Of a stretch of 64,000 nt of DNA, positions 26,383-35,013 are shown piece by piece; the first letter of the stretch is position 1, and each line of letters opens with the position of its first letter. Origin of the DNA: Actinomycetota bacterium (GTDB lineage Bacteria; Actinomycetota; Coriobacteriia; Anaerosomatales; JAUXNU01); assembly GCA_030682655.1 (NCBI GenBank), contig JAUXNU010000205.1, positions 62,001 through 126,000 on the forward strand, written 5' to 3'. A model generated the notes under the pieces. That model made no database searches, was not told where the DNA came from, and was given only the letters and a program-made list of their open reading frames with translations. The position numbers and the translations under genes were made by a program.

Positions 26383-27483
26383 GTGTTCGACCTTAGCGGG
26401 TTCCGGGACCCGACCATCGCCCGGACGCTGATTGACGCTATCCATAAGACCGCATCGACCCCCGTCAAGCTCATGGAGGTCTGCGGCACGCACACGGTCG
26501 CCATCGCCAAGAACGGCCTTCGCGACGTGATGCCCGAAACCATCACGCTGCTTTCTGGACCCGGTTGCCCCGTCTGCGTCACGAGCAACGCCGACATAGA
26601 CGCTGCCATCGAGTTCTCCAAGCAGCCCGGGGTCATCGTCACGACCTTCGGCGACATGATGAAAGTCCCGGGATCGTATTCGTCCCTCTCGGCCGAGAAG
26701 GGCGACGGCCGCGACATCCGTGTCGTCTACTCGCCTCTTGACGCCATCGACCTCGCCGAGCGCAATCCCGACAAGCAGGTCGTGTTCATCGGCGTCGGCT
26801 TCGAGACGACCGTGCCGGTGATCGCCTCGGCGATCCAGCAGGCCGCAGCACGCGGCGTTGAGAACTTCTCTGTCTTCTCCGCACACAAGACGGTCCCGCT
26901 GGCGCTTCGCGCACTCGTCGACGATCCCGACGTCGCGGTCGGTGGGTTCATCCTGCCGGGCCACGTCTCCGTGATCATCGGCCTTGAGCCCTACCGCTTC
27001 CTCGCCGAGGAGTACAACGTCCCAAGCGTCATCACCGGTTTCGAGCCGGTCGACATCCTCCAGGGCGTTCACATGCTCGCGAAGCAGGTCGCCGAGGGTC
27101 GCGCCGAGGTCGAGGTGGCCTATACGCGAGCGGTACCGCCCGAAGGCAATCCGGCAGCGGTAGCCAAGATCGAACAGGTCTTCGAGCCCTGCGACGCGGA
27201 GTGGCGCGGCATCGGGGTCATCCCCGGCACCGGGCTTGCCATCCGCGAGGAATACTCCGAGTACGACGCCCTCAAACGAGTCCCCATCTCGCCACCCGAG
27301 CCCAAGGAAATCAAGGGTTGCCAGTGCGGCGAGGTGCTTCGCGGGGTCACGCTACCCTTCGATTGCAGACTCTTCGGTCGCGCATGCACACCGGAGCATC
27401 CGGTCGGCCCGTGTATGGTCTCCTCGGAAGGCTCCTGCGCGGCGTACTACCGCTACACGGACTACGGCAAGTCGGAGAGTTAG
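26383..27483 (+). CDS. hypD: HypD hydrogenase maturation protein
   Basis: 366 residues. Conserved motifs in order: MEVCGTHT, LSGPGCPVCVT, TFGDMMKVPGS, GFETTVP, and the C-terminal [4Fe-4S] cysteines in CQCGEVLRG..FGRACTPEHPVGPCMVSSEGSC. HypD is the scaffold on which HypC-bound iron receives CN and CO. GTG start directly after the hypC stop, with GAGGGAG inside the end of hypC. Confidence 0.95.
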   Translation: MFDLSGFRDPTIARTLIDAIHKTASTPVKLMEVCGTHTVAIAKNGLRDVMPETITLLSGPGCPVCVTSNADIDAAIEFSKQPGVIVTTFGDMMKVPGSYSSLSAEKGDGRDIRVVYSPLDAIDLAERNPDKQVVFIGVGFETTVPVIASAIQQAAARGVENFSVFSAHKTVPLALRALVDDPDVAVGGFILPGHVSVIIGLEPYRFLAEEYNVPSVITGFEPVDILQGVHMLAKQVAEGRAEVEVAYTRAVPPEGNPAAVAKIEQVFEPCDAEWRGIGVIPGTGLAIREEYSEYDALKRVPISPPEPKEIKGCQCGEVLRGVTLPFDCRLFGRACTPEHPVGPCMVSSEGSCAAYYRYTDYGKSES

Positions 27484-27519
27484 CCCCACGAACTGCCCGT
27501 TCCCTACCAAGGAGAACCC

Positions 27520-28530
27520 ATGCACCAGGACCGTATCCTTCTCGCCCACGGCAGCGGCGGCACGATGATGCGCGAGCTGATCGAGGACGTGTTCTTCCGC
27601 GACTTCGCGGACGACATTCTCCTGCGTGGAGACGACGCCGCGACGGTAGCTGTCAGCACGGGCCGGGTGGCCATGTCGACCGACACATACGTCGTGAGCC
27701 CGGTGTTCTTCCCCGGTGGCGACATCGGACGGCTCGCAGTGTGTGGCACCGTCAACGACATCGCGACGGCCGGCGCCACACCTCTGTACCTGTCGGTCGG
27801 GTTCATCCTGGAAGAGGGCTTCCCGATCGAAGACCTGCACCGCATCCTCGCCTCGATGCGTGACGCAGCTGCCGAGGCGGGCGTTCGTATCGTCACCGGT
27901 GATACGAAGGTGGTGGAGAAAGGTCACGGGGACGGCGTCTTCATCAACACCGCCGGCATCGGATCCCTGCCTGACGGTGTCGACCTGTCCGGCTCCAACT
28001 GCAAACCGGGCGACAAGGTCTTGCTCTCCGGCACCCTCGGAGACCATGGGATCGCAGTCATCTCGGTCCGCGAGGGCCTTTCGTTCTCGACCGACATCAA
28101 GTCGGACGCGGCTCCTCTGAACCACCTCGTGGCAGCCGTTCTGGGGGCCGCTCCCGGCACCCGGTGCTTCCGCGATCCCACCCGCGGAGGTCTCGCATCC
28201 ACTCTCAACGAGCTGGCAAGCGCCTCGAAAGTGTCCATCACCGTCGTCGAAGCTTCGGTCCCCGTCCGCGAACAGGTCCAAGGCGCGAGCGAGATGCTCG
28301 GCTACGATGTCTTCCAGGTCGCCAACGAGGGCAAGATGGTCGCTGTGGTCCCGGCCGACCAGGCCGAGGACGCTCTTGAAGCGATGCGCTCTGCGCCCTA
28401 CGGCGAGGACGCCGTGATCGTGGGCGAGGTCGCCGAGTCCCCCGCTGGCAAGGTCTATGTGCAGACCGGCTTTGGCGCCACACGCATCATGGACATGCTC
28501 GTTGGAGAGCAGTTGCCCCGCATCTGCTGA
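27520..28530 (+). CDS. hypE: HypE hydrogenase maturation protein
   Basis: 336 residues of the PurM/AIR-synthase fold: HGSGG near the start, DDAAT, and the diagnostic C-terminal tetrapeptide PRIC whose cysteine is carbamoylated by HypF and dehydrated to thiocyanate. Starts after AAGGAG, 36 bases past hypD. Last gene of the hyp cluster. Confidence 0.95.
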   Translation: MHQDRILLAHGSGGTMMRELIEDVFFRDFADDILLRGDDAATVAVSTGRVAMSTDTYVVSPVFFPGGDIGRLAVCGTVNDIATAGATPLYLSVGFILEEGFPIEDLHRILASMRDAAAEAGVRIVTGDTKVVEKGHGDGVFINTAGIGSLPDGVDLSGSNCKPGDKVLLSGTLGDHGIAVISVREGLSFSTDIKSDAAPLNHLVAAVLGAAPGTRCFRDPTRGGLASTLNELASASKVSITVVEASVPVREQVQGASEMLGYDVFQVANEGKMVAVVPADQAEDALEAMRSAPYGEDAVIVGEVAESPAGKVYVQTGFGATRIMDMLVGEQLPRIC

Positions 28531-28580
28531 CGCCACCCAACAGCCCGGAAACGCAAACGCACGCGGCATCTCGGGAACGA

Positions 28581-28593
28581 TAGACTGATTCCA
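28581..28593 (+). promoter_or_regulatory. Leaderless-type -10 element before the EamA gene
   Basis: TAGACT (28581-28586) ends 6 bases before the ATG at 28593, in the context TAGACTGATTCCATG, nearly identical to the element before the PIN-TPR gene. No ribosome-binding site lies between. Confidence 0.45.
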
Positions 28594-29588
28594 TGACCTC
28601 TGTGCGTCGCAAAGAGACCCCCGCAGGCCTCGCCCGAGTCGCCATCGCCGCCACCATCTGGGGCTCGATCCCGGTCTTGGTGCGCGCGGTCGATACGAGT
28701 TCGGTTGTCATCGTCTTCTGGCGAGTAGCGTTCGCCGGAGCGACCCTCCTGTTGTACCTCACCTTCAAGAAGCGGCTCGGCGAGATCGTCCGTCTGCCGA
28801 CCCGACGCAAGCTCGCGCTCATGGGCATGGGAGCCCTGCTCACCGTGAACTGGCTGCTCTTCTTCACGGCACTGCAGCTCACGGGAGTCGCTGTCGCGGT
28901 TCTCCTTGGCTATCTCGGGCCGGTCTTCGTGGCCGCATTCACCCCGCTCGTGGCCCGGGAACCGTTCGACCGCCGCGTCGTCCTTCCGCTCGCACTGGCG
29001 CTGGGAGGCACGCTGGTCATAGTGGCCCCGGGCGAGGCGAGCAGCCTGGGCAGTCCCGCGAGCATGCTCGGGGCCACGCTCGCGTTCACTTCTGCGATCA
29101 CGTACGCGATCCTCGTCCTCAATGCCAGGCGGCTCGTCCAGGGCATCTCCGCGAGCGTCTACATGGTCGTGGAGTACAGCACCGCCGCCGTCCTCCTGCT
29201 CCCCGCCGCTGTGCTGCTTCCGGGACCACAGGCCGCAAGCGAATGGGGATCTCTCGCAGCGCTCGGCGTGGTCAATACCGCGCTGACAGGCTTCCTGTTC
29301 CTCTCGGCTCTTCGTAACGTTCGCGCCGACCACGCGGCGATCATCACCTACGCCGAGCCCGTGAGCGCGGTCCTGTTCGCCGCCGTCTTCCTCGGCGAAC
29401 CGCTGACGCTTGCCACGCTACTCGGTGGGGCGGCTGTGATCGCCGGAGGGATCGCCGTGACACGTCTGCGCCCGATGGTGGCCGTTGAGGGTCCGCCTGT
29501 CATCCCCGAGCTGGCCGAGGAGGGTCTGGACGGGTCGATGGGGAACACTGGTATAGACTCTGAAGACACGCCCGCGGGATTCTCATAG
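28593..29588 (+). CDS. EamA-type (DMT) transporter
   Basis: 331 residues with ten predicted membrane helices in two EamA repeats; the second repeat begins near LGATLAFTSAITYAILVLNARRL and contains ALRNVRADHAAIITYAEPVSAVLF, typical of the family. Such proteins export or import amino acids, nucleotides or other small metabolites; the substrate cannot be told. The last 40 residues are hydrophilic. A leaderless start is likely. Confidence 0.85.
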   Translation: MTSVRRKETPAGLARVAIAATIWGSIPVLVRAVDTSSVVIVFWRVAFAGATLLLYLTFKKRLGEIVRLPTRRKLALMGMGALLTVNWLLFFTALQLTGVAVAVLLGYLGPVFVAAFTPLVAREPFDRRVVLPLALALGGTLVIVAPGEASSLGSPASMLGATLAFTSAITYAILVLNARRLVQGISASVYMVVEYSTAAVLLLPAAVLLPGPQAASEWGSLAALGVVNTALTGFLFLSALRNVRADHAAIITYAEPVSAVLFAAVFLGEPLTLATLLGGAAVIAGGIAVTRLRPMVAVEGPPVIPELAEEGLDGSMGNTGIDSEDTPAGFS

Positions 29589-29607
29589 CAGTTCGAAGAG
29601 GTGGCAC

Positions 29608-31248
29608 ATGGATGCGCTGCAACGTCTGATCGACGCCGATGCGGTGGTTCGGCTCAAGAACCGCGATCCGCTACTATTCTCCGACGATGTCGATGCGCGG
29701 CAGCCGATCATTCAGCGCCTGGGATGGACCGACCTGGCGTCCGCGGCCATCGGGCGGATCCCGCTCGTCGAGAACCTCGCGCGTGCTCTGGTGGCCGAGG
29801 GTGCGACCGACATCGTTCTCCTCGGAATGGGTGGGTCGTCGCTCGCCCCCCTCGTCATTTCACGCGTGATCGGTCCCTCGGAGGGCATGCCGCGGTTGCA
29901 CGTACTCGATACGACGTCCCCTGTGGTCGTCCGTAAGCTGCTCGACGAGCTCGACCCCGCAAGCACGTTCTTCCTCGTGTCGAGCAAGTCGGGAACCACC
30001 ATCGAGCCCCTCTCCCTCTACGCGGTCTTCCGCGAATGGATGGACGCCAACTTCGAGCGCCCCGCTGCCGGTCAGCACTTCATCGCGGTCACGGATCCGG
30101 GAACCCCGCTCGAGAAGATGCGCCAGAAACAGGTCATGCGTGTCGCGCTGTCGGCGCCCGCTACCGTCGGCGGTAGGTTCTCCGCCCTGAGCATGTTCGG
30201 GCTTGCCCCTGCAGGACTGATCGGCGTGGACCTGAAGCAGTTGATCGACACGGCCCGAACCATGCAGGACGCATGCCACGCCCCTGCCGAGGAGAACCCG
30301 GGGGCGCAGCTTGCCGCATGGATGGTCGACGGCTACGAGTCGGGGCATGACAAGCTCACGGTCATCGCCTCCCCCGAGTACCGGTCGTTCGGACTGTGGA
30401 TCGAGCAGCTGGTCGCTGAGTCCACAGGCAAGAACGGCGAGGGCATCGTACCTGTCTTGGAGCATTCTATGGATCCGCGGCGAGTCTTCGGCGACGACAG
30501 GGCATTCGTTGTCATCCGACGACCCGACGATGCACACCTGATCAACTTCGTTCTTGAGCGCAGGGACACATGCCGACTGATGGAATACGAAGTCGGAGCG
30601 CCGCTGGACATCGGGGCCGAATTCGTGCGCTGGGAGTACGCTGTCGCCCTGGTCGGTCACCTCATGGGCATCAACCCGTTCGACGAACCCAACGTCGGCC
30701 AGGCGAAGGAGGCCACCGCGCGCGTACTCGCGGGGACCGCAGCCGCCCCCAGAGCAATCGCAGATGTCGACGGCGTGTGGGTGACGTATGCAGGCCCGCT
30801 CGAAGACGCAGTCGCGCCGACCAATCTCCACGAGGCGCTCCATCCGCTCGCTTCCGCGATGCGGCCAGACGACTACCTCGCGCTCCTCGCATACCTGCCC
30901 GACGACGAAGCCCTGTTCGCGCCACTGCGTGCGGCAGCCACCACACTCTCCTCGGCAAGGCAAACCGCAGTGTGCGTCGAGATGGGGCCACGCTACCTGC
31001 ATTCGACCGGTCAGCTGCACAAGGGCGGCCGGGACAACGGCCTCTTCCTGGTGATCACCGCCCGTGACCGTGTTGATGTCCACATCCCGGGAGCGGACAT
31101 GACCCTCGGCCAGCTCTTCCGCGCGCAGGCCGAGGGAGACCTCGTGACACTGGCAGCGCACGGACGCCGGGTGATGCGTTTCGACCTTCCGGACAGCACT
31201 CCCGAATCCGTGGCAAGGCTTGCGGCCGCGATTCAGTCACTTGCCTAG
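29608..31248 (+). CDS. pgi: Glucose-6-phosphate isomerase
   Basis: 546-residue SIS-domain isomerase interconverting glucose-6-P and fructose-6-P. Visible: the first SIS motif VLLGMGGSSLAP, SSKSGTTIEP (phosphate-binding loop), and a second SIS domain with YLHSTGQLHKGG near the C terminus. It matches the clade of Pgi proteins found alone or as the isomerase half of transaldolase/Pgi fusions; no transaldolase part is present here. Start ATG is preceded by AAGAGG. Confidence 0.88.
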   Translation: MDALQRLIDADAVVRLKNRDPLLFSDDVDARQPIIQRLGWTDLASAAIGRIPLVENLARALVAEGATDIVLLGMGGSSLAPLVISRVIGPSEGMPRLHVLDTTSPVVVRKLLDELDPASTFFLVSSKSGTTIEPLSLYAVFREWMDANFERPAAGQHFIAVTDPGTPLEKMRQKQVMRVALSAPATVGGRFSALSMFGLAPAGLIGVDLKQLIDTARTMQDACHAPAEENPGAQLAAWMVDGYESGHDKLTVIASPEYRSFGLWIEQLVAESTGKNGEGIVPVLEHSMDPRRVFGDDRAFVVIRRPDDAHLINFVLERRDTCRLMEYEVGAPLDIGAEFVRWEYAVALVGHLMGINPFDEPNVGQAKEATARVLAGTAAAPRAIADVDGVWVTYAGPLEDAVAPTNLHEALHPLASAMRPDDYLALLAYLPDDEALFAPLRAAATTLSSARQTAVCVEMGPRYLHSTGQLHKGGRDNGLFLVITARDRVDVHIPGADMTLGQLFRAQAEGDLVTLAAHGRRVMRFDLPDSTPESVARLAAAIQSLA

Positions 31249-31288
31249 GCGGCGCACGATTGAGAGTGTGTTGCGACTCATGAATGGG

Positions 31289-31356
31289 CCTGGCCCCGCT
31301 TCTGGGACGAAGAAACGGGGCCAGGTAGTCCTGCAAGTCCCTGGGGGTTGGGACTT
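31289..31356. terminator. Two hairpins between convergent pgi and symporter genes
   Basis: CCTGGCCCCG/CGGGGCCAGG (31289-31298 with 31316-31325, perfect 10 bp) and CAAGTCCC/GGGACTTG (31334-31341 with 31349-31356, perfect 8 bp) lie in the 129-base convergent gap. Neither is followed by a long T-run. They probably serve both genes. Confidence 0.55.
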
Positions 31357-31377
31357 GAAGGTTATGTAAGCGGTCGA

Positions 31378-33225
31378 TCAGCTCTTGCTCTGGAAGAGAC
31401 CTCCGACCTTGTCGAGACCGTGCTGCTTCTCGTGACGCTCGTGAGCTGTTCCGTGGATCCGCATCCAGATGTCGTCTACGTTGGCCGGCAGCTGGCCGTC
31501 GATCTTGCTCACGATGATGATCGTGAGCAGAGCCAGCGGGAAGGTGAACAGCACGGGGAACGTCAAGGCGCCAAAGAACCCGAGTATGCCCTCCTTGCCG
31601 ACCACCTTGAGCTGCTGGAGCATGTTCAGGGTGATGATGCCGATGGCGCTCGAAAGACCGACGACGATACCCGCCGTGGCCCCGCGCTCGGTCGTGCCCT
31701 TCCACCAGATGCCGGTAAGCAGCATCGGGACGAAAGCACTCGCGCCGACCGAGAAGGCCCACGTCACCATCATGGCGATAAGTGCCGGGTACGCTTTGTC
31801 CAGGCCGATGGCCGGAATCCCGAGACCGATGCCAAGAGCCATAAGGGCTATGACGACGACGGAGGTCTTGCCAACGAACACGCGCTTGGCCTCGGAAGCG
31901 TTCGGGTTGATGTACTTCTCGTAGACATCGTGGCCGATGGCCGAAGCCGACGCTATCAACAGGCCGCCGATCGTGGAGAACATGGCCGCGAACGCGCCTG
32001 CGGCCACAACGCCCATGAGCCACTCTCCGCCGAGAATCTGGGCGAGCGTCGGCATGAGAGCGTCGGACTTGACGAGCAGACCATCCACATAGGAGGCCGT
32101 GGCCGGCGCGGTGCCGTTCTGGAAGGCCTCCATGATGAACTGGCGACCCGCGAGACCTGCGATCGGGGCCATGATGTAGAACACGCCGATGAAGATAAGG
32201 ACCCAGAAGGTCGAGCGGCGAGCCGCAGCCCCGGAGGGGTTCGTGTAGTACCGGTTCAGGATGTGCGGCAGACCGGCCGTGCCGAGCACGAGAGCCAGCA
32301 CCATCGAGAACTGGTCGAACGTGTTGTAGCGGTGACCCGGCTCGTTGAAGAGCATGTCGCGCAGTGTGTGCAACTTGTTCTTCTGCGGAAGAACGATGTC
32401 GACCTTGGCCGTAGTGTCGCCCGCGTTCACAACCTCTTCCACTGCCGCGAAAGACGCGGGAGTCATGGCGGTCTTGGCCGCGTCCATCGGGGTCTTGCCC
32501 GATGTCGGATCAGCGGTCGTTGCCTCAGCGACGCTCATTGTCTTGACGTTGGTGAGCTTGGCGGCCGAGGCGTCCGCCAGGGCCTGCGGATAGCTGAAGC
32601 CCTTGCTGAAAGCGAAGATCACAACCATGCTCATCGCGAAGGCGAGCCACCAGAACTGGAAGATCTGGTTCAGAGTGGTCCCCTTCATGCCGCCCATGGC
32701 CACGTAGAACATCATGATCGCGGCTACGACGACGACGCCAGACGTGTAGGGTTCCATTCCCAGGAAACCGGTTCCCACGAGTACCTTCCAGGTGGTGCCG
32801 GCACCATACATCTGAGGTGCGATATAGAACAAGCTCGTCAGGAGAACAGCGAGCACGGTGATCAGACGGATGCGGCTAGAGCCGAAACGCCCGAAGGCGA
32901 AGTCGGCCACCGTGTACTCACCGAACCGGCGCAAGGCCGATGCAATGAAGAGAACGACGACCATGAAGCCGCCGGCGAAACCGGCTGCGTACCACACGCC
33001 GTCCAGCCCGGAGGCGTAAACCGCGCCCGCAACACCCAGGAAGGACGCCGCCGACAGGTAGTCGCCGGAGATGGCCGAGGCGTTTGAGAAAGAACCTACC
33101 TTGCGACCGGCAAGATAGAAGTCCGCAGTCGTGCGCGTGAAGCGGCGCGAGAAGATCGACAGACTGATTGTGAAGACGATGAGAATAACGACCAGAACGA
33201 TAGCCAGAACGTTCAGATTGCCCAT
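31378..33225 (-). CDS. Sodium:solute symporter, acetate-permease (ActP) type
   Basis: 615 residues with about 13 membrane helices of the SSS family. Features include LAGRKVGSFSNASAISGDYLSAASFLG near the N terminus and the Na+-site region LGTAGLPHILNRYYT. A hydrophilic insert of about 75 residues follows the sixth helix. The DUF485 gene directly upstream is the usual partner of acetate/monocarboxylate permeases. Start at 33225 is preceded by AAGGAGG. Likely imports acetate or another short-chain carboxylate. Confidence 0.88.
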   Translation of the reverse strand: MGNLNVLAIVLVVILIVFTISLSIFSRRFTRTTADFYLAGRKVGSFSNASAISGDYLSAASFLGVAGAVYASGLDGVWYAAGFAGGFMVVVLFIASALRRFGEYTVADFAFGRFGSSRIRLITVLAVLLTSLFYIAPQMYGAGTTWKVLVGTGFLGMEPYTSGVVVVAAIMMFYVAMGGMKGTTLNQIFQFWWLAFAMSMVVIFAFSKGFSYPQALADASAAKLTNVKTMSVAEATTADPTSGKTPMDAAKTAMTPASFAAVEEVVNAGDTTAKVDIVLPQKNKLHTLRDMLFNEPGHRYNTFDQFSMVLALVLGTAGLPHILNRYYTNPSGAAARRSTFWVLIFIGVFYIMAPIAGLAGRQFIMEAFQNGTAPATASYVDGLLVKSDALMPTLAQILGGEWLMGVVAAGAFAAMFSTIGGLLIASASAIGHDVYEKYINPNASEAKRVFVGKTSVVVIALMALGIGLGIPAIGLDKAYPALIAMMVTWAFSVGASAFVPMLLTGIWWKGTTERGATAGIVVGLSSAIGIITLNMLQQLKVVGKEGILGFFGALTFPVLFTFPLALLTIIIVSKIDGQLPANVDDIWMRIHGTAHERHEKQHGLDKVGGLFQSKS

Positions 33226-33241
33226 GGTGCCACCTCCTTCC

Positions 33242-33592
33242 TTAGCTGTTGGCTGCGATCTTGTCGGCCATGTCGGCAAGCGTGTCATCCAGCTTGTCGG
33301 CCTTCTGCGAATAGGTCCATGCCATGACCCACAGGAACACGTAGTACAGAAGCGAGATGAACAGGTAGTTCCATGTGAAGCCGCCCCAGATGGTCTTGGT
33401 GTACCAACCCTCGACCCATACGGAGAGCGCCGGAACAGCCAGTGTCACCGCGAAGAAGATCGCGCCGTACGTGAAGCTGAGCTTGCGCTGCGCCCGAAAC
33501 ACATAATCGACGCTTTCGATCGTATCGACGTGGTCGCCGTGCGTTGCCCGTGTGCCGGAAACGGCTGCGGCGTCTGCGCCTGAACTCGTCAT
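33242..33592 (-). CDS. DUF485 membrane protein, symporter partner
   Basis: 116 residues with two membrane helices (about 42-62 and 74-95) and the DUF485 look: FRAQRKLSFTYGAIFF and the second helix LFISLLYYVFLWVMAWTYSQKA. This family (YjcH-like) is nearly always encoded with ActP-type symporters, as here, with 16 bases between the two genes. Start ATG follows GAGGAGG. Confidence 0.88.
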   Translation of the reverse strand: MTSSGADAAAVSGTRATHGDHVDTIESVDYVFRAQRKLSFTYGAIFFAVTLAVPALSVWVEGWYTKTIWGGFTWNYLFISLLYYVFLWVMAWTYSQKADKLDDTLADMADKIAANS

Positions 33593-33654
33593 ATCGCCTA
33601 CACCTCCTCATACAGGATCGATCGGCCGCCCATGCGGCCGTGTCTACGTAGCTG

Positions 33655-34149
33655 CTAGTCGGCCTTCACGACGAAGACCGGTCGGTCGGAACCCTTGACG
33701 ACCGTCTCCGCGATCGAGCCGAGCGCGATGCGCTTGATGCCCGTGCGACCCGTGTCGCCGATCACGATCACGTCGGCGTCGAACTCCTCGGCCGCGGCGA
33801 TGATCCGCTTGGCCACACCGCCCTTGACTACCTCGGCTTCGCACTCCACGTCGTTGCGCTCGCACATCGTCTTGGCGATGGCAAGCCCGCGGATGGAACT
33901 GTGCACGCCTTCGAACACGTCCTCGGCCTCGATCTCCTCCGGGAGCTCGAGAGCCTCGATGCCGGTGTCGACATAGATCGCCTTCACCTTGGCGCCGAAC
34001 GTCTTGGCCATGACGACCGCCATCTGGGTCGCCGCGACCGCCGGTGCGGAACCGTCGACTGGAAGCAGGATGCGATCGACGTCGATACACACCTCGTCGA
34101 TATCGCCCAACTTGATGTCCTCGGCAGCGCCTTTGATGCAGACCTTCAT
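33655..34149 (-). CDS. Universal stress protein (UspA domain)
   Basis: 164 residues. A single UspA fold beginning DRILLPVDGSAPA and ending VIGDTGRTGIKRIALGSIAETVVKGSDRPVFVV, which carries the G-x2-G-x9-GS ATP-binding pattern. The 25 residues before it are an extra N-terminal segment. Start at 34149 is preferred because AGGAGG lies in front. Lies 62 bases upstream of the DUF485 and symporter genes and may be co-transcribed; an inverted repeat shared with the por promoter region lies about 140-205 bases upstream. Confidence 0.85.
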   Translation of the reverse strand: MKVCIKGAAEDIKLGDIDEVCIDVDRILLPVDGSAPAVAATQMAVVMAKTFGAKVKAIYVDTGIEALELPEEIEAEDVFEGVHSSIRGLAIAKTMCERNDVECEAEVVKGGVAKRIIAAAEEFDADVIVIGDTGRTGIKRIALGSIAETVVKGSDRPVFVVKAD

Positions 34150-34260
34150 GCGTCTCACCTCCTTGGCAGACCCGGGGTGCCCGGGCCCATTTGTCTAACC
34201 TAACCCTAGCCGCGACGCGAGACCCGGGCGAGTCGAACGGCGTGCGCGGTGGAGAGACCT

Positions 34261-34354
34261 CGGTGAGCGGGACTTGAGGGTATGTGTACGGCGGTGAGTG
34301 GCCCGGTGCATGTTTGCCCGCGGCCGTTCACCAGACGCAACCGCCCACTCACCG
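34261..34354. repeat. Repeated CGGTGAGYGG boxes with an inverted repeat, upstream of the stress-protein gene
   Basis: The 389-base gap 34150-34538 holds no gene. It contains CGGTGAGCGG (34261-34270), CGGTGAGTGG (34292-34301) and its perfect reverse complement CCACTCACCG (34345-34354). The same 10-mer occurs twice upstream of porC. A telomere-like TAGGGTTAGGTTAG lies nearer the stress-protein gene on the minus strand. Confidence 0.6.
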
Positions 34355-34538
34355 ACGCTATGCCCCCGTTTCCCCTGCTGGAACGCGGTATCGGTGTGCG
34401 CCTTCGTGATTGCGGCATGCGACCGTGAGCTTGTGGACAGGCCCTGGAAAGCACTGCAGGCGTCGCGACAGTCGGAATGCTGTCGCACCGGACGATCTGC
34501 GGCACAAAGCAGAATGAGCCGCCGGCGGAACCGCCGGT

Positions 34539-35003
34539 CTATAGCACGATGATCTCGGCCTCCGGTCGTTCGCCTACGCGGCAAACGACCGCGACCGTTC
34601 CGCGCCGATCGGGCGTCCGGTTGCGCGAGGTCGAGCCGGGATTCACGAGAAGCGCCGCCTGTAGGGACGTAATAGCAGGTAGATGGGTATGTCCCGCAAC
34701 CACAACATCGATTCCGGGTTCCGGACGGTCATGCCTGGGACTGAAAGCATGGACGACGAAGAAGCTCATTCCGCCACACGTGGTTCGTGCCACCTGGGGC
34801 AGCGCCCATGACGGGAAGACCGGGTCGGTGTTGCCACGAACGGCAATGACGGGGGCGATCGTCTGGAGCTCGAAGAGGACGCTCTCACGCCCTACGTCCT
34901 CCGCGTGCAGAATCAGGGACACGCCTTCCAGTGCCTCTAGCGCGGCGGCGGGAAGAGTCCCATGGGTGTCCGCCAGGACGCCGATGCGTACATCGCCGCC
35001 CAC
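34539..35003 (-). CDS. YfcE/MJ0936-type metallophosphoesterase
   Basis: 154 residues of the small calcineurin-like phosphodiesterase family. Metal-binding motifs: LADTHG (DxH), HAED (usual form HAGD; here Gly is replaced by Glu but the Asp is kept), VRGNTD, VVHAFS and VAGHTH. Family members hydrolyse phosphodiesters such as cyclic nucleotides in vitro; the natural substrate is unknown. It starts 10 bases after the LytTR regulator, so probably in the same unit. Confidence 0.85.
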   Translation of the reverse strand: MGGDVRIGVLADTHGTLPAAALEALEGVSLILHAEDVGRESVLFELQTIAPVIAVRGNTDPVFPSWALPQVARTTCGGMSFFVVHAFSPRHDRPEPGIDVVVAGHTHLPAITSLQAALLVNPGSTSRNRTPDRRGTVAVVCRVGERPEAEIIVL

Positions 35004-35013
35004 TGCCGCAACC

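Noticed and set aside
31348-33087. 579-codon plus-strand open frame opposite the sodium symporter gene
   Set aside because: Product is Arg/His/Asp-rich without domains, and the opposite strand encodes a clear multi-helix symporter. GC-rich codon use opens such shadow frames.
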